Below, in pieces: positions 56,614-64,000 of a DNA stretch of 64,000 bases (position 1 is its first letter; each line of letters starts with the position of its first letter). A program made the position numbers and the translations under genes. The notes beneath the pieces were generated by a model that worked only from the letters and a program-made list of their open reading frames with translations, was not told the DNA's origin and did not search any database. The stretch comes from Sphingobium soli (GTDB taxonomy: Bacteria > Pseudomonadota > Alphaproteobacteria > Sphingomonadales > Sphingomonadaceae). The DNA is taken from contig NZ_JAJGNP010000008.1 in the NCBI RefSeq assembly GCF_020782245.1, positions 62,001 through 126,000 on the forward strand. The letters are read 5' to 3'.

Positions 56614-56625
56614 GAGAACGTTCAC
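56614..56625. promoter_or_regulatory. Candidate LacI operator before the GH3 gene
   Basis: GAGAACGTTCAC differs by one base from the perfect palindrome before the receptor gene at 47005, and continues with the same CACAA flank. It lies 25 bases upstream of the chosen GH3 start, in the 69-bp gap after the transporter gene, so GH3 may be transcribed from its own repressed promoter as well as by read-through. Confidence 0.6.
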
Positions 56626-56649
56626 AAGATAAAGTCAGGAAGGATGTCC

Positions 56650-59070
56650 ATGCGCCTTGCCGCTCTGTTCCTCACCAGCGCTCTTGCGCTCACCGGCGCG
56701 GCATCCGCGCAGCAGGCGCCCGCCGTAGCTGCGGCGGCCCGTGCCAATCCGGCCGCTTGGCCTCAGGCCCACAGCCCCGCCGCCATCACCGACCCCGCCA
56801 CGGAAAAGGCGATCGACGCGCTGCTTGCGCGCATGACCATCGAACAGAAGGTCGGCCAGGTGGTGCAGGGTGACATCAGTTCGGTCACGCCAGCCGACCT
56901 CGCGCGCTATCCGCTCGGCTCCATCCTCGCCGGCGGCAATAGCGGGCCCTATGGCGATGAACGCGCTGACGCCGCCACCTGGGCCAGGATGGTGAACGAC
57001 TATCGCGCCGCCTCAATGAAGGCAGGCGTGGGCGTGCCCATCCTCTTTGGCGTGGACGCCGTGCATGGCCATAGCAATGTGCCGGGTGCGACCATCTTTC
57101 CGCACAATATCGGCCTTGGCGCGACCCATGATCCGGACCTCATTCACCGCATCGGCCAGGCGACCGCCGCCGAAATCGCCGGGTCGGGGATCGAATGGAC
57201 CTTCGCGCCCACGCTCGCCGTGCCCCAAGATCTGCGCTGGGGCCGCAGCTATGAAGGCTATGCCGCCGATCCCGCCCTCGTGAAATCCTATGCCACCGCC
57301 ATGGTGGACGGACTTCAGGGCAAGCTGATGCCGGGCAAGCCTCTGGGCCCGCTCCGCGTCGCCGCCACCGCCAAGCATTTCCTGGCCGATGGCGGGACGA
57401 AGAATGGCAAGGATCAGGGCGACGCCCAGATTTCCGAAACCGAACTGATCCGCACCCATGCGCAGGGCTATCCCGCCGCGATCGACGCGGGCGCGCTCAC
57501 CGTCATGGCCAGTTTCTCCAGTTGGAACGGCGTCAAGAACCATGGTAATGCCACCCTGCTGACCGACGTGCTGAAAGGGCGCATGGGGTTTGAAGGGCTG
57601 ATCGTGGGCGACTGGAACGGCCATGGCCAGATTCCCGGCTGCACCGTCACCGATTGCGCCGCCGCGCTCAACGCCGGGCTGGACCTCTATATGGCGCCCG
57701 ACAGCTGGAAGGGTCTGTTCGACAGCCTGGTGCGCGACGTGCGCGCGGGCAAGGTTTCGCAGGCGCGGCTCGACGACGCCGTCCGCCGCAACCTGCGCGT
57801 CAAGTACAAGCTCGGCCTGATGGGCAAGACGCAGGTCGAACGCGGCGACCCGGCGCAGCTGGGCGCGCCCGATCACCTTGCCATCGCGCGTGAAGCCGTG
57901 GCAAAATCGCTGGTGCTGCTCAAGAATGAAGGGTCGGTCCTGCCGATCAAGCCTGGCGCGAATGTGCTGGTAGCGGGCGCTGGCGCTGACAATATGGCGA
58001 TGCAGGCGGGCGGCTGGACCATTACCTGGCAAGGGACCGACACGACCGCCGCCGACTTCCCGCGCGGCCAGACGATCGGCCGGGCGATTGCGGACGCAGT
58101 GAAGGCGGCTGGCGGCAGCGCGCAGATCAACGCAGCGGGCGACGCGCAGGGCACGCCTGACGTCGCCATCATCGTCTTTGGCGAACATCCCTATGCCGAA
58201 TTCCAGGGCGACGCCGAAAATCTCCTGTTCAAAAATGGCGAGAAGGAATTGGCGCTGTTGAAGGCGATGAAAGCGCGCGGCATCCCGACCGTCGCCGTCT
58301 TCCTGTCGGGCCGCCCGCTATTCATGGGGCCGCAGATCAACGCCGCCGACGCCTTCGTCGCCGCCTGGCTGCCCGGAACCCAGGGCCAGGGCGTCGCCGA
58401 CGTGCTGGTCGCTGGGAAGGATGGCAAGAGCCCGCGCGACTTCACCGGCCGCCTGCCCTTCGCCTGGCCTGCCGACGCGCGCTCACCCGTCGCCGTGCCG
58501 CTCTTCCCGATGGGCTACGGCCTCGACTACGCCCACCCCCATGCGCAAGGACCGGTCAACGAAGACCCGAAGGTCGAACAAGGCCCCGCTGCCAGCGACA
58601 GCCTGTTCCTGCGCACCGGCAAGGTGGTCGATCCCTGGCGGCTGGGCATCGACAGCAGCGTGTCGGCCCGCGCCGTGGACGTCTCCGCGCAGGAGGATGC
58701 GCGCCAGTTCGTCTGGACCGGCCCCGGCGCCATCGCGATCGACGGCCCACCGGTCGACATGACCCGGCAGCTGAACGGCGCCTTTGCCCTGCGCATCGAC
58801 TGGCGCATCGACGCGGCCAAGGGCGCGCCGGTCACGCTGAGCCTGGGCGGCGCGCGCCTCGACATCAGCGACAAGGTGGCGGCGCTGCCGGTTGGCCAGC
58901 CATCCAGCCTGATCGTCCCCTTGCGCTGCTTCGCGGACGCCGGCGCAACCTTCGGCGCGGTCGGCACGCCGCTGCGCCTGTCGGCGAATGCGGGCCTGTC
59001 GGTCAGCATCCGCTCGATCCTGACCGAAGGCGTCGGCGAAACCCCCACTTGCCCGCCGGTCGCCAAATAG
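56650..59070 (+). CDS. Secreted GH3 beta-glucosidase/exo-beta-glucanase
   Basis: An 806-residue GH3 enzyme with a Sec signal (MRLAALFLTSALALTGAASA). The (alpha/beta)8 domain carries ILFGVDAVHGHSNVPGATIF, AATAKHFLADGGT and the catalytic nucleophile D321 in FEGLIVGDWNGHGQ. The second domain is VAKSLVLLKNEGSVLPIKPG onward, with IIVFGEHPYAEFQGD supplying the likely acid/base glutamate region. A C-terminal beta domain of about 150 residues follows. The layout is that of exo-1,3/1,4-beta-glucanases (barley ExoI-like). AGGAAGG lies six bases before the ATG at 56650, so this is preferred to the ATG at 56644. It would finish glucan degradation to glucose in the periplasm. Confidence 0.93.
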   Translation: MRLAALFLTSALALTGAASAQQAPAVAAAARANPAAWPQAHSPAAITDPATEKAIDALLARMTIEQKVGQVVQGDISSVTPADLARYPLGSILAGGNSGPYGDERADAATWARMVNDYRAASMKAGVGVPILFGVDAVHGHSNVPGATIFPHNIGLGATHDPDLIHRIGQATAAEIAGSGIEWTFAPTLAVPQDLRWGRSYEGYAADPALVKSYATAMVDGLQGKLMPGKPLGPLRVAATAKHFLADGGTKNGKDQGDAQISETELIRTHAQGYPAAIDAGALTVMASFSSWNGVKNHGNATLLTDVLKGRMGFEGLIVGDWNGHGQIPGCTVTDCAAALNAGLDLYMAPDSWKGLFDSLVRDVRAGKVSQARLDDAVRRNLRVKYKLGLMGKTQVERGDPAQLGAPDHLAIAREAVAKSLVLLKNEGSVLPIKPGANVLVAGAGADNMAMQAGGWTITWQGTDTTAADFPRGQTIGRAIADAVKAAGGSAQINAAGDAQGTPDVAIIVFGEHPYAEFQGDAENLLFKNGEKELALLKAMKARGIPTVAVFLSGRPLFMGPQINAADAFVAAWLPGTQGQGVADVLVAGKDGKSPRDFTGRLPFAWPADARSPVAVPLFPMGYGLDYAHPHAQGPVNEDPKVEQGPAASDSLFLRTGKVVDPWRLGIDSSVSARAVDVSAQEDARQFVWTGPGAIAIDGPPVDMTRQLNGAFALRIDWRIDAAKGAPVTLSLGGARLDISDKVAALPVGQPSSLIVPLRCFADAGATFGAVGTPLRLSANAGLSVSIRSILTEGVGETPTCPPVAK

Positions 59071-59079
59071 GCGCGAACC

Positions 59080-59964
59080 CTATAGTCGCTCGCGCATCGC
59101 GTGGGCGACGGTGTCCAGCCAGTCGACCACCGCCCGCACGCGCGGCAGGCGTTGCAGGTCAGCATGGATGACCAGCCAGTAGCTGCGCCAAACCTCCGCC
59201 TCGCCCGGCAGCAACCGGACGAGGCGGTCGTCGGCGTCGGCGGCAAACAGGTGCAGCACGCCCAGGCCCAGTCCCGCCGCTACCGCCGATTGCTGCGCGG
59301 CGCTCGAACTAGCGCGAAAGGCAATGGGGGCGCCCGAGACGATCTGGTCCAGCGCCATCATCTCGGGGAAACCCGCCAGCTCCTCGATATAGGACACAAA
59401 GACGTGACGGCTGAGGTCCGCGCGGCTTTCGGGCAGGCCGTGGCGGGCGACATAATCGCGCGAGGCATAGAGCCCCAGCCGATAGTCGGTCAGCTTGCGC
59501 GCCACCAACCGCCCGCGCGGCGGCGGCTTCAACATGACGGCAATGTCGGCCTCCCGCTTGGACAGGCTGGCGGCGCGGCTTTCCGACGCCAGCTCCAGCG
59601 TCAACCGGCCATGCGCGTCGCGCAAGGAGCCGACATGAGGCGCGGCGAAATAGGCGGCAAAGGCTTCGGGTGTGGCAAGCCGCACCACGCCTTCGACATC
59701 GCGGTCCCGCCCCGCCACGCTCGCGGCAGCTGCCAGCAATTCGCTTTCCACCCGCTCGGCATGGGGAACCAGCGCAAAAGCCGCAGGCGTGGGCGTGACG
59801 CCGCGGGGCGAGCGGTCGAACAGGCGCGCGGCCAGCACGGTTTCCAGCGCGTTGATCCGCCGCGCCACCGTGCTGTGGTCGATTCCCGCCCGCCGCGCCG
59901 CCGCCAGCATATTGCCTTCGCGCATCACCGCCAGGAACAGGCGCAGGTCATCGGAATTGAGCAT
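59080..59964 (-). CDS. LysR family transcriptional regulator
   Basis: A 294-residue regulator with an N-terminal winged helix-turn-helix (LRLFLAVMREGNMLAAARRA, GIDHSTVARRINALE) and a LysR substrate domain (VRLATPEAFAAYFAAPHVGS, LASESRAASLSKREADIAVM). The second of two adjacent ATGs (59964) is preferred because GGAA lies six bases before it; the first is at 59970. It diverges from mmsA with about 94 bp between them and is its probable regulator. It ends nine bases from the convergent GH3 gene. Confidence 0.9.
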   Translation of the reverse strand: MLNSDDLRLFLAVMREGNMLAAARRAGIDHSTVARRINALETVLAARLFDRSPRGVTPTPAAFALVPHAERVESELLAAAASVAGRDRDVEGVVRLATPEAFAAYFAAPHVGSLRDAHGRLTLELASESRAASLSKREADIAVMLKPPPRGRLVARKLTDYRLGLYASRDYVARHGLPESRADLSRHVFVSYIEELAGFPEMMALDQIVSGAPIAFRASSSAAQQSAVAAGLGLGVLHLFAADADDRLVRLLPGEAEVWRSYWLVIHADLQRLPRVRAVVDWLDTVAHAMRERL

Positions 59965-60058
59965 GGGCATTTCCGCACAATCAATGTGTTCCCATACCGG
60001 TATCGCTGCCAAACGGGAAAGTCTATCATCGCCGCGAGACATAAGGAGAGGAACAGCC

Positions 60059-61558
60059 ATGCGCTCCATCACCCATTTCATCCACGGCGCCGCCGCGTCG
60101 TCCACCGGCGGGCGTGCGTCCGACGTGCTCGATCCCTCGACCGGCGCGGTGCAGGCGCAGGTCCATCTGGGCGACGCCGCCCTGCTCGACCAGGCGATCA
60201 AGTCCGCGAAAAAGGCGCAGCCCGACTGGGCCGCCGTCAATCCCCAGCGCCGCGCCCGCGTGCTGTTCCGCTACAAGGAACTGATCGAAGCGCATATGGA
60301 CGAACTCGCCGCGCTCCTGTCGTCCGAACATGGCAAGGTGATCGCCGACGCGAAGGGCGATGTGCAGCGCGGGCTGGAAGTCGTCGAATTCGCCTGCGGC
60401 ATCCCGCATCTGCTCAAGGGCGACTATACCCAGGGCGCGGGGCCGGGCATCGACGTCTATTCGATGCGCCAGCCGCTCGGCATCGTCGCGGGCATCACCC
60501 CGTTCAACTTCCCTGCGATGATCCCGCTGTGGATGGGCGCGATGGCGATCGCCTGCGGCAACGCCTTCATCCTCAAGCCCTCCGAACGCGATCCGTCGGT
60601 ACCGGTGCGCCTGGCGGAACTGGCGCTGGAAGCGGGCCTTCCCGAAGGCATTTTCAACGTCGTTCATGGCGACAAGGTCATGGTCGACGCAATCCTGGAC
60701 CATCCCGATATCAAGGCGGTCAGCTTCGTCGGATCGTCCGACATCGCCAATTATGTCTATCAGCGCGCCGCCGCCAACGGCAAGCGCGCCCAGTGCATGG
60801 GCGGCGCCAAGAATCACGGCATTATCCTGCCCGACGCGGACATGGACCAGGCGGTGGCCGATATCGTCGGCGCGGCCTATGGCTCGGCGGGCGAACGCTG
60901 CATGGCGCTGCCGGTGGTGACGCCGGTCGGCGAAGCGACCGCGCAGGCATTCCGCGAGAAACTCGTTGCCGCGATCGAAACGCTGCGCCCCGGCATCCCC
61001 AGCGACCCGCAGGCGCAATATGGCCCGCTCGTCACCGCCCAGCACAAGGCGCGCGTCGAAAACTATATCCAGATGGCGGCGGATGAAGGCGCGGAAATCG
61101 TGGTCGACGGGCGCGGCTTCTCGCTCCAGGGCTATGAGGAAGGCTTCTACCTCGCCCCCACCCTGATCGACCGGGTCACGCCGCAGATGAAAAGCTATCA
61201 GGACGAAATCTTCGGCCCCGTGCTTCAGATCCTGCGCGCGGAAACCTTCGAGGAAGCGCTCAGCTATCCGTCCAAGCATCAATATGGCAATGGCGTCGCC
61301 ATCTTCACCCGCAATGGCGATTATGCCCGCCGCTTCGCCGCCGATGTCGAAGTCGGCATGGTCGGCATCAACGTGCCGATCCCGGTGCCGGTCGCCTATC
61401 ACAGCTTTGGCGGCTGGAAACGGTCGGGCTTTGGCGATCTCGACCAATATGGCGAAGATGGCGTGCGCTTCTACACCCGCACCAAGAAGATCACGCAGCG
61501 CTGGCCCTCGGGCGGCGCGGTGATCGACCAGAGCTTCGTCATTCCGACGATGAAGTAA
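60059..61558 (+). CDS. mmsA: Methylmalonate-semialdehyde dehydrogenase (CoA-acylating)
   Basis: A 499-residue aldehyde dehydrogenase of the MmsA/IolA type, converting (methyl)malonate semialdehyde to propionyl- or acetyl-CoA with NAD and CoA. The catalytic cysteine is C281 (GSAGERCMAL), and the oxyanion Asn is N150 (GITPFNFPAM). GGAKNHGIILPDADMDQAV is the clade-specific block that separates MmsA from other aldehyde dehydrogenases. Unlike most family members, this clade needs no general-base Glu for deacylation, as CoA attacks the thioester. AAGGAGAGGA precedes the ATG. Its role is valine or inositol catabolism; the other pathway genes are not in the window, so which one cannot be decided. Confidence 0.94.
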   Translation: MRSITHFIHGAAASSTGGRASDVLDPSTGAVQAQVHLGDAALLDQAIKSAKKAQPDWAAVNPQRRARVLFRYKELIEAHMDELAALLSSEHGKVIADAKGDVQRGLEVVEFACGIPHLLKGDYTQGAGPGIDVYSMRQPLGIVAGITPFNFPAMIPLWMGAMAIACGNAFILKPSERDPSVPVRLAELALEAGLPEGIFNVVHGDKVMVDAILDHPDIKAVSFVGSSDIANYVYQRAAANGKRAQCMGGAKNHGIILPDADMDQAVADIVGAAYGSAGERCMALPVVTPVGEATAQAFREKLVAAIETLRPGIPSDPQAQYGPLVTAQHKARVENYIQMAADEGAEIVVDGRGFSLQGYEEGFYLAPTLIDRVTPQMKSYQDEIFGPVLQILRAETFEEALSYPSKHQYGNGVAIFTRNGDYARRFAADVEVGMVGINVPIPVPVAYHSFGGWKRSGFGDLDQYGEDGVRFYTRTKKITQRWPSGGAVIDQSFVIPTMK

Positions 61559-61642
61559 GGCGGCAAAGGGGGTGCGCGCCGTTGACCGCGCCCCCCTTCG
61601 ATCCGTTTGACGCGGGCGGCGACGCGCCGTAACGGCCATCGC

Positions 61643-62395
61643 ATGATCGCGCTGCTCTCCCCCGCCAAGACGCTCGATTTCGAGCGCACCCTGCCTCCAC
61701 TCGAACCGACCACGCCGCAATTTGCGGATGAAGCGCAGAGCCTTGCCCGTTCGGCCGCGCGATTGAGCCAGAAACGACTGGCGGAGCTGATGCACATCTC
61801 GCCCAAGCTCGCCAAGCTCAATGCCGACCGCTTTCGCGACTTCGCCGACCTGCCGCAGCGCCCTGCGCTCTTCGCCTTTGCCGGCGACGTCTATACCGGG
61901 TTCGAAGTCGATACGCTGGAAGAAGCGGGCGTCGCCTTCGCGCAGGACCATGTCCGGATCCTGTCGGGACTTTATGGCCTGCTTCGCCCGCTCGACGCGA
62001 TCCGCCCCTATCGGCTGGAAATGGGCACGCGCTGGGCGCCCCGGCACAAGGCGCTGACCGACTGGTGGGACGATCGCATCGCCAACTATCTGCGCGACGA
62101 AATTTCGGCGGAGGGGTCAGGGGTGGTCCTCAATCTCGCCAGCCAGGAATATTTCGCAGCCGTCAAGGGTCGCCTGCCCGACGTGCGCATCGTCGACGTC
62201 GATTTTCGCGAACCGGGCCCCGACGGCCCGCGCTTCGTCAGCTTCCACGCCAAGAAGGCGCGCGGCATGATGGCGCGCTGGATGTGCGAACATCATGTCA
62301 CCGACATCGACGCGATGCGCGGCTTCGACAGCGATGGCTATCGCTTCGATGCCGCCGAAAGCAGCGCCGACCAATGGCGGTTCGTGCGGCCATGA
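61643..62395 (+). CDS. yaaA: Peroxide stress protein YaaA (DUF328/UPF0246)
   Basis: A 250-residue YaaA-family protein: MIALLSPAKTLDFE at the N-terminus, LAELMHISPKLAKLNADRFR, ALFAFAGDVYTGFEVDTL, ILSGLYGLLRPLDAIRPYRL, EMGTRW and VSFHAKKARGMMARW are family blocks. In E. coli the protein limits intracellular iron and damage during hydrogen-peroxide stress; it binds DNA in vitro. The ATG at 61643 gives the canonical N-terminus. It is coupled to the following SDR gene by ATGA. Confidence 0.93.
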   Translation: MIALLSPAKTLDFERTLPPLEPTTPQFADEAQSLARSAARLSQKRLAELMHISPKLAKLNADRFRDFADLPQRPALFAFAGDVYTGFEVDTLEEAGVAFAQDHVRILSGLYGLLRPLDAIRPYRLEMGTRWAPRHKALTDWWDDRIANYLRDEISAEGSGVVLNLASQEYFAAVKGRLPDVRIVDVDFREPGPDGPRFVSFHAKKARGMMARWMCEHHVTDIDAMRGFDSDGYRFDAAESSADQWRFVRP

Positions 62396-63090
62396 GCGGC
62401 GCTGCGGTCATCATCGGCGCATCCGGCGGCATCGGCGGAGCCTTCCGCGCGCTGCTGGAAGAGGAAGGCGCCTTTGACCAGGTCCATGGTTTTGCCCGCT
62501 CCTTTAACGGCGCAAACCATGTCGACCTGCTCGACGAAGCCAGCATCGCCGCGGCGGCGGCGCAGATCGCCTCCGGCCCCGCGCCCACGCTGGTGCTTGT
62601 CGCTACCGGCCTGCTGCATGAAGGGGATCATGGGCCGGAAAAGGCGCTAAGGGAGCTTGATCCGCAGTGGCTGGCGCGCACCTATGCCGTCAACGCCATC
62701 GGGCCGATGCTGGTCGCCAAGCATGTCCTGCCGCTGATGCCGCGCACCGGCCGTACCGTCTTCGCCGCCCTGTCGGCGCGGGTGGGGTCGATCAGCGACA
62801 ATCGCCTGGGCGGCTGGCACGGCTATCGCGCGTCGAAGGCAGCACTCAACATGATGATGCGGAACGTCGCGATAGAGGAAAAGCGTCGCAACGACCGCTC
62901 GATTGTCGTCACGCTGCATCCCGGCACCGTCGATACCGGGCTTTCCCGTCCATTTCAGGCCAATGTCCCCGACGGTCGCCTGTTCGATCCCGAACGCGCC
63001 GCAATGCAGTTGCTCGACGTGGTCGAAGGGCTGAAAGCCGCCGACAGCGGCAAGCTGTTCGACTATCAGGGGGAAGAAATCCCCTTCTGA
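62392..63090 (+). CDS. Short-chain dehydrogenase/reductase (C-factor-like SDR)
   Basis: A 232-residue classical SDR: the cofactor motif is IIGASGGIGGAF near residues 7-18, the active-site Ser is near residue 128 or 133 (FAALSARVGSISDN), and the YxxxK pair is Y145/K149 (GYRASKAALNMM). HPGTVDTGLSRPFQ is the usual post-catalytic loop. The length and LVLVATGLLH block resemble C-factor/CsgA-like SDRs. The substrate is unknown. It overlaps yaaA by four bases. Confidence 0.9.
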   Translation: MSGAAVIIGASGGIGGAFRALLEEEGAFDQVHGFARSFNGANHVDLLDEASIAAAAAQIASGPAPTLVLVATGLLHEGDHGPEKALRELDPQWLARTYAVNAIGPMLVAKHVLPLMPRTGRTVFAALSARVGSISDNRLGGWHGYRASKAALNMMMRNVAIEEKRRNDRSIVVTLHPGTVDTGLSRPFQANVPDGRLFDPERAAMQLLDVVEGLKAADSGKLFDYQGEEIPF

Positions 63091-63179
63091 CCGCCCTATC
63101 CCCGCTGGACGGTTCGCGCGCCGCGCGGTAGGCGATGAAACCGGCGTTGCAGACTGACGTCTGACCGGCGACCGGCTTT

Positions 63180-63383
63180 ATGGGGCATGGCATGGAACAG
63201 GCGGAATTGCTGCGGCGCATGTGGGGCCGGGTCGAGTTGTGCCGTCGGCTCGCCATGACTACCACCGATCCGCACACTGCCGACGCGCTGATCGAAATGG
63301 CGAATGAGGGCGAGGCTGATATCCGGCGATTGATGGCCGAGCCGGACCATCATCCCCCAATGGCGTCGCCGCCCGCGCGATAG
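63180..63383 (+). CDS. Small hypothetical protein
   Basis: A 67-residue soluble protein, largely helical (MEQAELLRRMWGRVELCRRL, DPHTADALIEMANEGEADIR), without a signal peptide. An internal ATG at 63192 (MEQAELL) is an alternative start. I do not recognise a named family. The helix pattern and codon use support a real gene. Its ATG lies near the small hairpin CAGAC-TGAC-GTCTG at 63149-63162. Confidence 0.6.
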   Translation: MGHGMEQAELLRRMWGRVELCRRLAMTTTDPHTADALIEMANEGEADIRRLMAEPDHHPPMASPPAR

Positions 63384-63402
63384 GCGATGCACCATCGTCG
63401 CA

Positions 63403-64000
63403 TCAGGCCTGGTCGGTAAGGGGCGGGGCATCCTGCGCCTTTTCCGGCCGGATATAAATGGACGCCAGTTGCGGCATCGCTGCCTTCAATTGTGTCTCGA
63501 TCGTTTCGATCAGCGCTTCGCCTTCGCCCATCGACAGATCATCGGCGAAATCGGCGCTGATCGCAACGAACACGGCGTCGGGCGCGGTATGGATGGTGCG
63601 GACATGATTGACGGACTGGATGGCGTCATAGCCTTCCAGGAGCGCGCGGACCTGTGCGATGATGGCCGGGTCGGCGCTTTCGCCGATCAGCAGCCCCTTG
63701 GCCTCGCGCGCCAATAGCAGCGCGACCAGCGCCAATATGCCGCCAATCACGATAGACGCCAGCCCATCGATGCGCGCATCGCCGACATAGTGGCTGACCG
63801 AAACGCCGATGCCGGCGACGACCAGCCCCAGCAGGGCGGCGCTGTCCTCGAACAGGACGATGAAACCCGCCGGATCCTTCGACCGCCGCACCGCCGTCCA
63901 CCAGGGCGTATCGCCCCGCTTGGCGTCGAATTCACGCACCGCGATTGTCCAGGATGCACCCTCCAGCAACAGGGCAACGCCCAACACGACATAGTTGATC
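63403..64000 (-). CDS. Cation diffusion facilitator transporter, 5' part cut by window edge
   Basis: The visible 198 residues are the C-terminal part of a CDF-family transporter; the frame stays open through INYVVLGVALLLEGASWTIA to the edge, so the true start is outside. Visible parts are membrane helices (FIVLFEDSAALLGLVVAGIG, then VGDARIDGLASIVIGGILAL with its D-x3-D-like metal region) and the cytoplasmic ferredoxin-like domain (IIAQVRALLEGYDAIQSVNH, VRTIHTAPDAVFVAISADF). The family exports divalent cations such as Zn, Co or Fe by proton antiport. The REFDAKRGDTPWWTAVRRSK loop resembles the ZitB-unlike, larger CDF branch. Metal specificity is unclear. Confidence 0.88.
   Translation of the reverse strand, partial: INYVVLGVALLLEGASWTIAVREFDAKRGDTPWWTAVRRSKDPAGFIVLFEDSAALLGLVVAGIGVSVSHYVGDARIDGLASIVIGGILALVALLLAREAKGLLIGESADPAIIAQVRALLEGYDAIQSVNHVRTIHTAPDAVFVAISADFADDLSMGEGEALIETIETQLKAAMPQLASIYIRPEKAQDAPPLTDQA

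Noticed and set aside
60026-62047. 673-codon minus-strand frame opposite mmsA and yaaA
   Set aside because: It crosses two genes with clear motifs and has the skewed composition of an antisense frame.
63100-63179. Small hairpin CAGAC-TGAC-GTCTG between the SDR and the 67-aa ORF
   Set aside because: A five-base stem with no U-tract is too weak to call a terminator or regulatory element.

Overview
The window is high-GC DNA with very few non-coding gaps. It has four-base ATGA/GTGA overlaps between many neighbours, three large TonB-dependent receptors (TBDRs), Tat- and Sec-exported carbohydrate enzymes, and SapC/cupin/halogenase accessory genes. This gene repertoire points to a chromosome of an alphaproteobacterium of the Sphingomonadaceae (Sphingobium, Sphingomonas or Novosphingobium type). 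That placement is an inference from gene content. I see no rRNA, tRNA, CRISPR array, insertion sequence or prophage.

Layout. 1-1.4 kb: a truncated thiolase gene diverges from a TetR regulator, with a near-palindromic candidate operator between them. 1.4-8.9 kb: a four-gene minus-strand operon for pectin/rhamnogalacturonan use (TBDR, DUF6250-like protein, PL26-like rhamnogalacturonan lyase, PL22 oligogalacturonate lyase). 9.1-13 kb: a GAF-PAS-GGDEF diguanylate cyclase and katG. 13-25 kb: a cell-surface-signalling locus (ECF sigma, FecR, STN-type TBDR) built around two gamma-glutamyltransferases and a TolB-propeller amidohydrolase. 25-28 kb: an Lrp/AsnC regulator diverging from a leucine-type dehydrogenase, a small secreted protein behind a sigma-54-like promoter, and a DUF4197 lipoprotein. 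28.4-29.9 kb: dgoK-dgoA for 2-keto-3-deoxygalactonate. 29.9-32.2 kb: an iron-linked membrane operon (leader peptide, DUF3649, PepSY, DUF3325) behind a Fur-box-like palindrome. 32.2-40.3 kb: a two-component system divergent from a tripartite RND efflux operon. 40.3-40.9 kb: a mostly non-coding stretch holding a 45-aa ORF and a strong candidate small RNA. 40.9-44.6 kb: a sugar MFS transporter divergent from a GH127-type beta-L-arabinofuranosidase. 44.7-46.9 kb: a large-subunit catalase. 47-59 kb: a beta-glucan utilisation locus (TBDR, SapC, cupin, flavin-dependent halogenase, GH16, LacI regulator, MFS, GH3). 59-64 kb: LysR diverging from mmsA, then yaaA, an SDR, a small hypothetical protein and a truncated cation-diffusion facilitator.

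How it fits together. Much of the window is plant-polysaccharide scavenging. The pectin operon, the arabinofuranosidase, the KDGal branch and the beta-glucan locus each cover one piece of plant cell wall or related glucan, with TBDRs taking the place that SusCD pairs hold in Bacteroidetes. The beta-glucan locus appears to be controlled by its own LacI repressor: the palindrome GTGAACGTTCAC occurs before the TBDR (two copies) and before GH3 (one copy with a single mismatch). Other interesting points are an ECF sigma gene that seems to lack any ATG/GTG/TTG start at the position its homology demands, a ~66-nt RNA gene with an anti-Shine-Dalgarno loop and a UUCG terminator, and the gamma-glutamyl/peptide FecIRA locus.
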